The position numbers were made by a program, and so were the translations under genes. Under the pieces are notes generated by a model that worked only from the letters and a program-made list of their open reading frames with translations, did no database searches and was not told where the DNA came from. From an uncultured Clostridia bacterium (GTDB taxonomy: Bacteria; Bacillota; Clostridia; Christensenellales; Borkfalkiaceae), in contig CAMWWH010000006.1 in the NCBI GenBank assembly GCA_947177975.1, positions 1 to 35,304 on the forward strand: a stretch of DNA of 35,304 nucleotides, read 5' to 3'. Of this stretch, positions 27,907-35,304 are shown one piece after another; positions within the stretch are counted from its first letter, which is position 1, and each line of letters begins with the position of its first letter.

Positions 27907-28362
27907 TTATTTAGCCTCCTTGTCTGAAAAAAGTTTACCCGCAAGCGCACCCGCCTCCTTTAAGGTCGTGGGAGTGCGCCGCTGTGTCGCAACGGCTCCG
28001 CCGCCCGTGACGAACGGCACGCCGCGCTTTTTGAACACGCCGTCGAGATACTCCTCTATTACGGCGTTCTTAACCTCGTCGCCGAGCATGGACAGAGTGA
28101 CCTCCGCCCCGCCCGCTTTTTCCGCCTCGCGCGAGGGAGCTTCCGCATTTTCCGCGACAGCCGCGGGTGCCTCCGACTCCTTGCTCGCTTCGAGCTCTTT
28201 CAGCCGCTGACTGCGTCGGGTGAATTCGGCTTCGAGAGCCTGATAGGCTTCCATAAGGGCCTTCACGTCCTTGAACTTGCCGAGTTCTGCCGCAGCGTTC
28301 GTATTCTCCGCCTCCGCGGTGTCTGCCGTAACCGGCTCGTTCCGTAATTGGTTATCCTTCAT
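27907..28362 (-). CDS. Capsid scaffolding protein
   Basis: 151 aa, acidic, coiled coil FKDVKALMEAYQALEAEFTRRSQRLKEL, between portal and MCP. Confidence 0.75.
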   Translation of the reverse strand: MKDNQLRNEPVTADTAEAENTNAAAELGKFKDVKALMEAYQALEAEFTRRSQRLKELEASKESEAPAAVAENAEAPSREAEKAGGAEVTLSMLGDEVKNAVIEEYLDGVFKKRGVPFVTGGGAVATQRRTPTTLKEAGALAGKLFSDKEAK

Positions 28363-30211
28363 TCTTTACCTCCGAAGTTTTGTTTTTGTGTTGATTTAAA
28401 TGTTCGCATACCCGCTGTTCCTGCTCGGGCGTAAGCTTCTCGGTCAGAAGGTACGCGGTGTGCTCCTCGATATGTACCGCGTGGTCGTCGTACCCGTGGA
28501 TTTCGACGCTTTGCCCGTTTTTGAGCGCGTCGTTCTCCTCGGCGCAACGCTGACGGTGCAGCTCGTCCAAATCGCGCCCGCCCGTGTATCCGTTGTAGCC
28601 GAGCGATTTCAGAAGCTTTCCCTTGACGTGCGGACTTATCCTGCCGCTCTCGTCGGAAAACAGCCCCTTGTCAATCATATCGTAGATTATGGCCCTGCGG
28701 CGCGCGGGGGTCATATTGATATCGCTGTCCGCTTCCAGCACGACGTCGTCGCCCGTAATGTCGCTGCTTTTAAAGCTCACGCACGACATCACATCGTTGC
28801 CGCCCGAGATTTTAACCAGCCTCACCGACGAGGCGAACTGCCTGTAAAGGCGCAGTAACATTCTTCCTATACCTTTGAGAGCCGAACGGATTTGGTCGTA
28901 GCACACGTTGAGCCGCGCCTCGTCCTGCTCGATGATGAGCTGCAAGCCCGTCGCCGAAGTGACCGAAGTAAACGCGCCCGCCTCCTGCGTTATGTCCGTC
29001 GTGCCCGAAATCTTGTAGAACTCCTTTTCGAGGCGCTCCTCTTCCTGCATAAATTCGGAGGGCACGCTGCCGAGCGTGAGCATTTCGGGCGGGTTTGCGC
29101 CCTGCCTGTACACGATTACTTTGCCGGGGGCAAGTCCGTCCTCGACGAGTTCGTCAGTGTCCACCGAGCCTTCCTCGACGGCGACCGTGCCCATCGAAAT
29201 GCGGTTTAAAAATTCGTGCTTGCGGTTCTTGACCGCGTTGTACGCGCGCTGAACGGGGATAAGTCTGTCCACCACGCACGAGCCGAAAAACGAGCCCGCA
29301 ACGGGCAGCGAGTACTGCACGACGAAAGGATAGGTACGCGTACCGCCGTCACCGTTTATATACGGAAGCTCGCCGTCGAAGAGCAGTTTACCGCCCGCCA
29401 CGATTGTCAGTCTTCCGTCGGGAAATTGCGAATTGGGGCGCACATATCTTTCGATTACCACTTCGTAGCCGTGTTTTACCGAGCGCGTTTCTCTGCCGAT
29501 TTCCCCGCCTCCGACCGCCGAAATCTGCGCGCGGCTCTGAGCGTATTCTTCGATATCGCGCCCCTCGACGCGCACTCCGTACGCCGTGAAAATATCGTCC
29601 GCGGGCACGGCTCTCGCGTGGATAATGCTCGGCTGATTGTACAGATTTTCCTCCGAAAGCGAGTCGGGATAAATCTCGAACGGCGACACCACCGAAATTC
29701 TCACCTTGCCCTCCTTCACGCTTTCGCCGTCGAAGGTCTTACCTATTTCGTTGCCCGCATAGCCGTCCCAGATTACCTTGTAAAACACCGTTCCGCACGT
29801 CTCCGACCAGACGGTAGCCTTGGTCAGCGCGCCGTCGATATCGCAGTCCTCGCACGCGGCGCTGAGGATTGCCGAGGCGAGCTTTGCCGAACGTCTGTCC
29901 TCGTCGTCCTCGCTTGCCGCTCTCACGGCAAGACGAGGGCGTATGCCCGTGAGCCTGCAACAGCGCATATCTATCGTGGGCGCAATGTAGTTGAATACCC
30001 GCCTCTGTTGCCAGAAATACCCGCCGGTATCCCCCTCGATTTCCCCCAAACGGTTCACGTCGCAGTACTGATTTCCGTTGACGAAGTTTATGTTGAGTTG
30101 CCACCCGCGTTCCGTGCGCCTCCTCTCTTCCTGCCGTCTTTTAAAGTCGGCGTACACCTCGGCTACAAGCTCGGCTTCGTCGGTTACCTTTTTTTCATTA
30201 CTGTCAGTCAC
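28352..30211 (-). CDS. Phage portal protein (P22-type)
   Basis: ERGWQLNINFVNGNQYCDV...YFWQQRRVFNYIAPTIDMRCCRLTGIRPRL; 619 aa from the second GTG, which is correctly spaced from GGAGG (ORF track start is 30217). Confidence 0.85.
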   Translation of the reverse strand: MTDSNEKKVTDEAELVAEVYADFKRRQEERRRTERGWQLNINFVNGNQYCDVNRLGEIEGDTGGYFWQQRRVFNYIAPTIDMRCCRLTGIRPRLAVRAASEDDEDRRSAKLASAILSAACEDCDIDGALTKATVWSETCGTVFYKVIWDGYAGNEIGKTFDGESVKEGKVRISVVSPFEIYPDSLSEENLYNQPSIIHARAVPADDIFTAYGVRVEGRDIEEYAQSRAQISAVGGGEIGRETRSVKHGYEVVIERYVRPNSQFPDGRLTIVAGGKLLFDGELPYINGDGGTRTYPFVVQYSLPVAGSFFGSCVVDRLIPVQRAYNAVKNRKHEFLNRISMGTVAVEEGSVDTDELVEDGLAPGKVIVYRQGANPPEMLTLGSVPSEFMQEEERLEKEFYKISGTTDITQEAGAFTSVTSATGLQLIIEQDEARLNVCYDQIRSALKGIGRMLLRLYRQFASSVRLVKISGGNDVMSCVSFKSSDITGDDVVLEADSDINMTPARRRAIIYDMIDKGLFSDESGRISPHVKGKLLKSLGYNGYTGGRDLDELHRQRCAEENDALKNGQSVEIHGYDDHAVHIEEHTAYLLTEKLTPEQEQRVCEHLNQHKNKTSEVKNEG

Positions 30212-30467
30212 AGTCACCCTCCTTCAATTTTTTTATCAGATTTTCGCGCTCGGCGGCGAGCTCCTCGTCGGTTGCCGCGACGCCCGCTTCGCTGTCGAGC
30301 AGCATTTTTACAGCCTTGATATCGGGCGGAATGTCCCGCCTCGTCACCTTCTTTTTAACAAGTTTCAGTTCGCCGTTATCGACCGCAAACTCCTCGATAA
30401 TCTCGCTTGCGGACAGCCCCACGGCGCACTTTGTCAGCGCTTCCTTAACGCTGTCACTCCTTTCCAC
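30204..30467 (-). CDS. Small terminase-like fragment / conserved phage hypothetical
   Basis: 87 aa; LKLVKKKVTRRDIPPDIKAVKMLL resembles the C-terminal part of some Firmicutes phage terminase small subunits; GTG start uncertain. Confidence 0.5.
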   Translation of the reverse strand: MERSDSVKEALTKCAVGLSASEIIEEFAVDNGELKLVKKKVTRRDIPPDIKAVKMLLDSEAGVAATDEELAAERENLIKKLKEGDCD

Positions 30468-31896
30468 TTCTCTTTCTCAGCCTCCTGATTCTTCTCATTT
30501 TATCGGCGTAAACGGCGCTGTCGCACCCCTCCTTTTTCGCGGGGCGGGGGCGGGACATTACGAAATATCTCAGCTCGTCCATACAGTGGTCGTCCACCTT
30601 TACGGGGCTGTCGCCGTCCGACCAGTGATAGCCCGCAAACTCCTCTATCATATTTTTGCACGTGTCGAAAATATAGATATCGGGCGTGCCGTTGCCCCGC
30701 TTTAAGTACTCCTTTACGCGGCAAATCCCCGCAAAGACGTCCTTGTTGACCTTGGTGTTTACAAGTATGCCCTTCTCGCAGAACAGCTCCGCAACGCTCT
30801 TGTTACAAGCCAGAGTGCGCTGGTTCGCCGCACTGTCTATAAGCGCGTAAATTCTGCCCTTGGAATCGGTTTTCCACCCTATTCGTGCGGATATATCCCT
30901 TATCGAACGCGTATGCTCGTCTATATCCATACCTGCCGCAAAGTGCTCGGCAACCACGTAAATATTGCCGTCCCAGTCGACAGCGTACCAGTGCGCCGAC
31001 AGCGGATTGTTGAGACCGGGGTCAATCGAAATATTCTCCTGCCACTCCTCGGGCACGGCAAACGGCGGTATCACGTGCACCGAGCTGTCGAACTCGGGAT
31101 ATACCAGCCCCGCCCCCTTGGAAAACCTGCCGTACTTTCTCGCGTCCAACGTGGCTTCGTCCATCGACTGTGACAACAGCTTTATCTCGCTCTTGGAAAG
31201 ATAGGGGTTGTCCTCCCAGCTCATAAACTCGCACCACACCTGCGGGTTATTGCGGCGGTTTAAATAGATTTCGTTATAGATAAACGTCTCCCCTTTGAGC
31301 GGCGTCATCGTACCGAAAATATCCCCCCGCCTGTCCATAACGCGCATTAAGCACTCCTCGTAGATATCGCGCGGCGGCTCCTCGTCAATCCACACGAAGT
31401 CGAGAGAACTCCCCTGAAATTTTTCGCGCCCCTGGTCGCAGCTCTTAAAGCCGAGAGTGGAAATCCCGCCGAACACGTTCTTGATTTTTATCTGGTCGAT
31501 AATACCCGACGCGGGCGCGTCCTTCCTGCCCGACAGCATCGTGATATCGGCAATCCAGCTCTTGGGCAGATACTTCAAAATCTTGCTCTGCGCCACGTCG
31601 CGCTGAACCTGTTGGGAGAGCGATACCGCCCACCCGAACACGTCGGAGCGGTTTTTGCGGTAGGGATGAATACCCCGCAAAAGCCATATTGCCTCCACGG
31701 CGCCGCACTCGGTTTTCCCCGAGCGGTTGCCGCCGAACACCCAGCGTATGCGCTTTTTGCACTTGTGAAAGGCGAGCTGTTTTTTGTGCTTTTTTCTGCC
31801 CGTATTGTAGTTGTCGAGCGCCGCCGTCTCCTTTTTCCGCCTTAAAAGCTCCCTGTCGATTTCGGCGATACGGCTTAAAATCTCTTCTCTATTCAT
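30454..31896 (-). CDS. Phage terminase large subunit
   Basis: Walker A GGNRSGKT, Walker B LDFVWIDEEPP, nuclease acidic motifs SIDPG, LIDSAA, DDHCMDELRYF. Confidence 0.93.
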   Translation of the reverse strand: MNREEILSRIAEIDRELLRRKKETAALDNYNTGRKKHKKQLAFHKCKKRIRWVFGGNRSGKTECGAVEAIWLLRGIHPYRKNRSDVFGWAVSLSQQVQRDVAQSKILKYLPKSWIADITMLSGRKDAPASGIIDQIKIKNVFGGISTLGFKSCDQGREKFQGSSLDFVWIDEEPPRDIYEECLMRVMDRRGDIFGTMTPLKGETFIYNEIYLNRRNNPQVWCEFMSWEDNPYLSKSEIKLLSQSMDEATLDARKYGRFSKGAGLVYPEFDSSVHVIPPFAVPEEWQENISIDPGLNNPLSAHWYAVDWDGNIYVVAEHFAAGMDIDEHTRSIRDISARIGWKTDSKGRIYALIDSAANQRTLACNKSVAELFCEKGILVNTKVNKDVFAGICRVKEYLKRGNGTPDIYIFDTCKNMIEEFAGYHWSDGDSPVKVDDHCMDELRYFVMSRPRPAKKEGCDSAVYADKMRRIRRLRKRSGKE

Positions 31897-31943
31897 AGAC
31901 CTTTTATGACAAAATATCCGTTAATTTTTAAACCGCCGCAAGG

Positions 31944-31949
31944 TATAAT
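31944..31949 (+). promoter_or_regulatory. TATAAT -10 box, apparently leaderless start of the 219-aa gene
   Basis: tataat ends 8 nt before the ATG at 31958; -35 weak. Confidence 0.55.
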
Positions 31950-31957
31950 TCATAAAT

Positions 31958-32617
31958 ATGAAACGCCTTACGGTTGCAATTTTTTGCGTAATGTTCATAC
32001 TTGCCGCCGCGCCCTGTCCCGTCGCTTTCGCCGCCTCGCCGCAACTATATGCAAGGGCAAAAAACGAGGAGGCATATTTCTATTCCGAAGACCGCACCAA
32101 GTCACTGTTTGCCGTACCGGAAACCTACTGCGTGGAAGTTTTAAGCGAAGACGGAGAATGGTACCGAGTGCGTTACGCTGACAATGTAGGCATCTATAAA
32201 GAGTTAAAAGGCTATTGCAAAAAGAAGGATTTCACCCTCGAAGACGGCAAGCCTCCCGTAACGTATTTATACAAAACGGTTACGGTAACCTACAAGTCGG
32301 AGGTCACGAACTCACCCCAACCGACACTCCCTGAAATAGCTTTTGAGGCGGCGTATTATGGATATTACAGGGTAGGCGGCGATTTCTACTCTTACGTGTA
32401 CTGCCAAGGTTCGTTCGGTTATATCAACGGCAAAAACGACGATTACGAACCGAACGCTCCCGCTTTTGCCAACGGCGGCGGCACGGAAGGCGGCGGCACG
32501 GAAAGCGGCTCGAACCTGAACTTTGCTTCTATCGCGTTTATCGTCATCGCGTCGCTGTCCGTCGTCGTGATTTTGGTTATCTACTTCACCACCAAGAAGC
32601 CGCGCATTGACGGCTGA
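31958..32617 (+). CDS. Secreted SH3-like protein with C-terminal TM anchor
   Basis: Signal peptide MKRLTVAIFCVMFILAAAPCPVAFA; VEVLSEDGEWYRVRYADNVGIYKELKGYCKKKDFTL; TM FASIAFIVIASLSVVVILVIYF then TKKPRIDG. Confidence 0.82.
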   Translation: MKRLTVAIFCVMFILAAAPCPVAFAASPQLYARAKNEEAYFYSEDRTKSLFAVPETYCVEVLSEDGEWYRVRYADNVGIYKELKGYCKKKDFTLEDGKPPVTYLYKTVTVTYKSEVTNSPQPTLPEIAFEAAYYGYYRVGGDFYSYVYCQGSFGYINGKNDDYEPNAPAFANGGGTEGGGTESGSNLNFASIAFIVIASLSVVVILVIYFTTKKPRIDG

Positions 32618-32631
32618 TTTAAGTCGCCTCG

Positions 32632-33114
32632 TCAATCGGGCGAAGGACTTATCAAACACCGGTATGTACACAGCACCGCAAACAGCTCGCCGCCGCCCTT
32701 TAGAAGCCCTCCCGCCCTTCTCGCAAACTTGACCGCCGCACGGTGAATTTCCTTTTTATCCCCGTCCTTGATTTTCGTGCGCACCGCCGCGTAATACTTT
32801 AAAGTCGCTCTGTCGCGTTCGGTCATATTGCTTATAACTCCGTCCAGCCGCGCCCAAAGCTGTGAAAGCTTGCGCCTGTCCTCACATATCTTGCAAATTT
32901 TATCGAAGTACTTTTCGCACCCCGCGTATGTATCCTGCCCCGCCGACAGCGCCAGTCGCGTAATTATATTGTCGAACGCCCTGTCCAGACTGCCCGCCGA
33001 AAAGTAAAATCTCATTAAATGCTTTATTTTCACCGCACGCCCCTTTCGCGTGTACCGCCTTAAAATTTTAAACAATTGCGAACGTTTGTTCTTGTTTACG
33101 TTTGTATTATACAC
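32632..33114 (-). CDS. Small basic helical protein, possible DNA-binding regulator (ArpU/RinA-like placement)
   Basis: 160 aa, very Lys/Arg rich; same strand as the capsid operon. Start (GTG) uncertain; a GTG at VKIKHLMRF preceded by AAGGGG is an alternative. Confidence 0.55.
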   Translation of the reverse strand: MYNTNVNKNKRSQLFKILRRYTRKGRAVKIKHLMRFYFSAGSLDRAFDNIITRLALSAGQDTYAGCEKYFDKICKICEDRRKLSQLWARLDGVISNMTERDRATLKYYAAVRTKIKDGDKKEIHRAAVKFARRAGGLLKGGGELFAVLCTYRCLISPSPD

Positions 33115-33230
33115 ATTAAATATGACAATAAACGCATAATTAAAAAATTTTTTAGCTATAAATTGAACTTTTTTTGTGTAAAAAACGTGAGTTAAGCAAA
33201 TAAACGCATTGCAAGAGGTGTTTTAAATCC

Positions 33231-33259
33231 TTTACAAGCAAACAAGGAAGTGGTATAAT
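33231..33259 (+). promoter_or_regulatory. Promoter of the 464-aa gene, apparently leaderless
   Basis: tttaca-17 nt-tataat, 7 nt before the ATG at 33267. Confidence 0.8.
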
Positions 33260-33266
33260 TTTTTAT

Positions 33267-34661
33267 ATGAAGGCAAACAAGGCAATTACAATTGCGCTTG
33301 CGGGGATGTTAGCCGCGTGCGCCATATCGTCGTCGACGGTTTTCGCCGCCGCGGATGAAACCTCCGAAACGGTTTATCCGCAGGATTTCGAGCGCAACTT
33401 AGACATTGAAGCCCTTACCGACTACGCAGTCTACGGGGAGAATTTTGCCTACGCCACCAACTCCTCGATTACCATAATTTCGCGGGATGAAAGCGGCGAC
33501 AAAAAACGTACGTCCTATACTCACGAATACCTTATAAACGCTCTCGACTACGATAAGAACGGCGACCTCTACTTCAAGACTTCGTCCGAAATCTCGTATA
33601 TGTACGGTTCGCCCGTCACGCAGAAAGAGCACAATTTTCAAAGTCTGACGAGTGCAAAGCTCGACGTGAGCAGCGACGTTTTCTACACCTTGGAAAAAGA
33701 AGGCGGCAAGCTCGACTACTGGGAAAACGGCAAACGTCTTCCCGTCGGCGAGGGCTTCTCGCTTATAAAAATGTACGGCGACAGCGTCTATGCAATTAAA
33801 GACGACACCGTGCCGTACGTTATCGAAGGACAGAGGGCGACCGAGCTTGACCTTTCATACACGGATTTTTCGGGCGCGGATAACATACCGTGCGGCGACG
33901 CCGCCGATAAGCTGAAAGCCGACGGCTATCAGGTAAAGACGGCGAATATCAAGCACGGCTCCTACTATACACAGATTAACCCGTCCACCATCGGCAAAGA
34001 GCAGACTTTCACCCAGATACGCACGCAGAAGGCCGAGGGCGACAAGCCCTGCATAATTCTGTGCACGGTCGGTCAAAACGCGGCGATTGTGGCAACCAAC
34101 GAGGGTATGTTTATTACGGCTTCCGAGAACATTAAGGACAGCGCCTATTCGTCGCCGAAAAACGACTGGCCGCTGAACGCCGAAGGCTCGAAGCGTTTAG
34201 ACGCATACGCAAGAGAGAATACGGGCGTCTACGCCTCCCCCTATATGTGCGAGAGCACGAAAATAGCCGAACTCGAAAGCGGTGCGGAAAACCACGTCGA
34301 AGTTATAGAAAAATTCGAACTTGACTATATAAACACGAAATTTTACAGAATAAGATACGAAATCGAAGACGGACAAACGGGCGAAGCCAAGACTATTACA
34401 GGATTTGTTGCGGCGAAAATGCTTACACCGTACAACTTCGCAGCCGAAGACAACAAACCGCACGAAAACGGCGACAAGGATTTCGATTACGACACGAACG
34501 TCGTTTCGGTAGTGCTTGCAATAATAATAGTTGCATTGGTAATCGTTGCGGTAATGTATATATCGCTTATCGGTTCAAAGAAAAACAAGGACAAAACCGT
34601 AAAGGTAGTTAAGAAAAAGCGCGAGCCCGAACCCGTTGATTACAACGATGAAGATGAATAA
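33267..34661 (+). CDS. Secreted propeller/SH3-like protein with C-terminal TM anchor
   Basis: Signal peptide MKANKAITIALAGMLAACAISSSTVFA; membrane-proximal YARENTGVYASPY...KFYRIRYEI...ITGFVAAKMLTP; TM VVSVVLAIIIVALVIVAVMYISL and charged tail. Confidence 0.85.
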   Translation: MKANKAITIALAGMLAACAISSSTVFAAADETSETVYPQDFERNLDIEALTDYAVYGENFAYATNSSITIISRDESGDKKRTSYTHEYLINALDYDKNGDLYFKTSSEISYMYGSPVTQKEHNFQSLTSAKLDVSSDVFYTLEKEGGKLDYWENGKRLPVGEGFSLIKMYGDSVYAIKDDTVPYVIEGQRATELDLSYTDFSGADNIPCGDAADKLKADGYQVKTANIKHGSYYTQINPSTIGKEQTFTQIRTQKAEGDKPCIILCTVGQNAAIVATNEGMFITASENIKDSAYSSPKNDWPLNAEGSKRLDAYARENTGVYASPYMCESTKIAELESGAENHVEVIEKFELDYINTKFYRIRYEIEDGQTGEAKTITGFVAAKMLTPYNFAAEDNKPHENGDKDFDYDTNVVSVVLAIIIVALVIVAVMYISLIGSKKNKDKTVKVVKKKREPEPVDYNDEDE

Positions 34662-34672
34662 TTGACAATATT

Positions 34673-34707
34673 AAAAAGCCGACGGACATAAATCCGTCGG
34701 CTTTTTT
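34673..34707. terminator. Bidirectional terminator between convergent genes
   Basis: aaaaagccgacgga-cataaa-tccgtcggctttttt. Confidence 0.92.
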
Positions 34708-34720
34708 GATTTAGTTTTTG

Positions 34721-35304
34721 TCAGTCTCCCAACATGAGTTCTTCGTAGGAAAGGTTAATCATATCAACCGCTACCTTCAAAGAATTGAGGTCGAGTACCT
34801 GTACCACCGTCGGCTTAATCTTAATCGCAGATTTGCCGCGCTTGTTAGTGTTGCTCAGTCTTAACGCTTTCAACGCGTCGTTTTCGAGCATAAATTCCGC
34901 TACCGTAACTCCGCGCTTGATTAAAAGCTTTATGAGGTTTCTCTTGCCTATCTTTACGGACACGAAGTTCTTTGCAATCGCAAGCTCCGCGTCGGGCTTG
35001 GTAAGAGCCTCTTCTCTAAGCTCGTCGAAATAACTCTGCTGTTCGGGGGAAAGTTCTTCGTACAGTTCGGTTATAGACTTGCTGTCGTTGAACACTATTC
35101 CGTCGTGCACTACCACGAACTCGCTCTCGCCTTCCGCCTGTTCTTCGTCTTCGACTTCCGCTTCGTCCTCCGCCACAGCAGCTTCGGCTACCGCGGGCGC
35201 AGGTGCGGGCTCCTGTACCACTACGCGCTCTATTACTTTTTCTACAACACGCTCGGTAACAACAGTTTCTTCCGAGGTTGCAGCCGCGGGTTGTGCCTGT
35301 TCCG
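34721..35304 (-). CDS. Hypothetical protein with Ala/Pro/Glu-rich N-terminus (partial, runs off right edge)
   Basis: Frame remains open from the GTG at 35221 to the window end: EQAQPAAATSEETVVTERVVEKVIERVVVQEPAPAP... Confidence 0.75.
   Translation of the reverse strand, partial: EQAQPAAATSEETVVTERVVEKVIERVVVQEPAPAPAVAEAAVAEDEAEVEDEEQAEGESEFVVVHDGIVFNDSKSITELYEELSPEQQSYFDELREEALTKPDAELAIAKNFVSVKIGKRNLIKLLIKRGVTVAEFMLENDALKALRLSNTNKRGKSAIKIKPTVVQVLDLNSLKVAVDMINLSYEELMLGD

Noticed and set aside
29216-30319. 367-aa plus-strand ORF antisense to the portal gene
   Set aside because: Arg/His-rich translation with no recognisable domain, entirely opposite a well-supported portal gene; a by-product of GC-biased codon usage.
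24397-31896. Interpretation as an ordinary complete prophage
   Set aside because: Only head/packaging and connector genes are visible; integrase, replication, lysis, tail and lysogeny genes are absent in the window and both flanks are cellular.
1-35304. CRISPR arrays, tRNA or rRNA genes, IS elements
   Set aside because: Intergenic gaps are short; no regularly spaced repeats, cloverleaf-like segments or transposase ORFs were seen by eye.

Overview
Bacterial chromosomal window, probably from a Firmicutes/Clostridia-type genome (inference from gene content and promoter style). It carries conserved housekeeping genes mostly on the minus strand: an RluA-type pseudouridine synthase (truncated at the left edge), feoB, feoA, an Smr-domain gene, ileS (type-2-like), tsaD, prfB, secA, an adenine deaminase gene, a type II topoisomerase pair (parC/gyrA-like and parE/gyrB-like), a GGDEF protein, a large membrane-anchored exoprotein, a second RluA-type synthase and an RlmI-like methyltransferase. 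The most interesting segment is about 24365-31896(-). It is a compact, intact, terminator-capped operon encoding a tailed-phage head and DNA-packaging module: TerL, a TerS-like fragment, P22-type portal, scaffold, HK97-fold capsid candidate, connector, propeller-like gp10-type protein and a terminal coiled-coil protein. I see no integrase, replication, lysis, tail-tube/tape-measure or lysogeny gene anywhere in the window, and both flanks are cellular genes. It is a candidate domesticated capsid or gene-transfer-agent-like island. Next to it are two plus-strand signal-peptide/C-terminal-TM proteins that appear to share an SH3-like module and appear to be expressed from leaderless promoters, plus a small basic protein that could be a regulator. 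Other notable signals are a perfect inverted repeat over the feoA start codon, a short FeoB with a non-canonical G4 motif, a perfect 20-bp-arm hairpin upstream of a consensus promoter, and a GGDEF protein with reversed domain order. All family calls come from motif recognition by eye; no database search was run.
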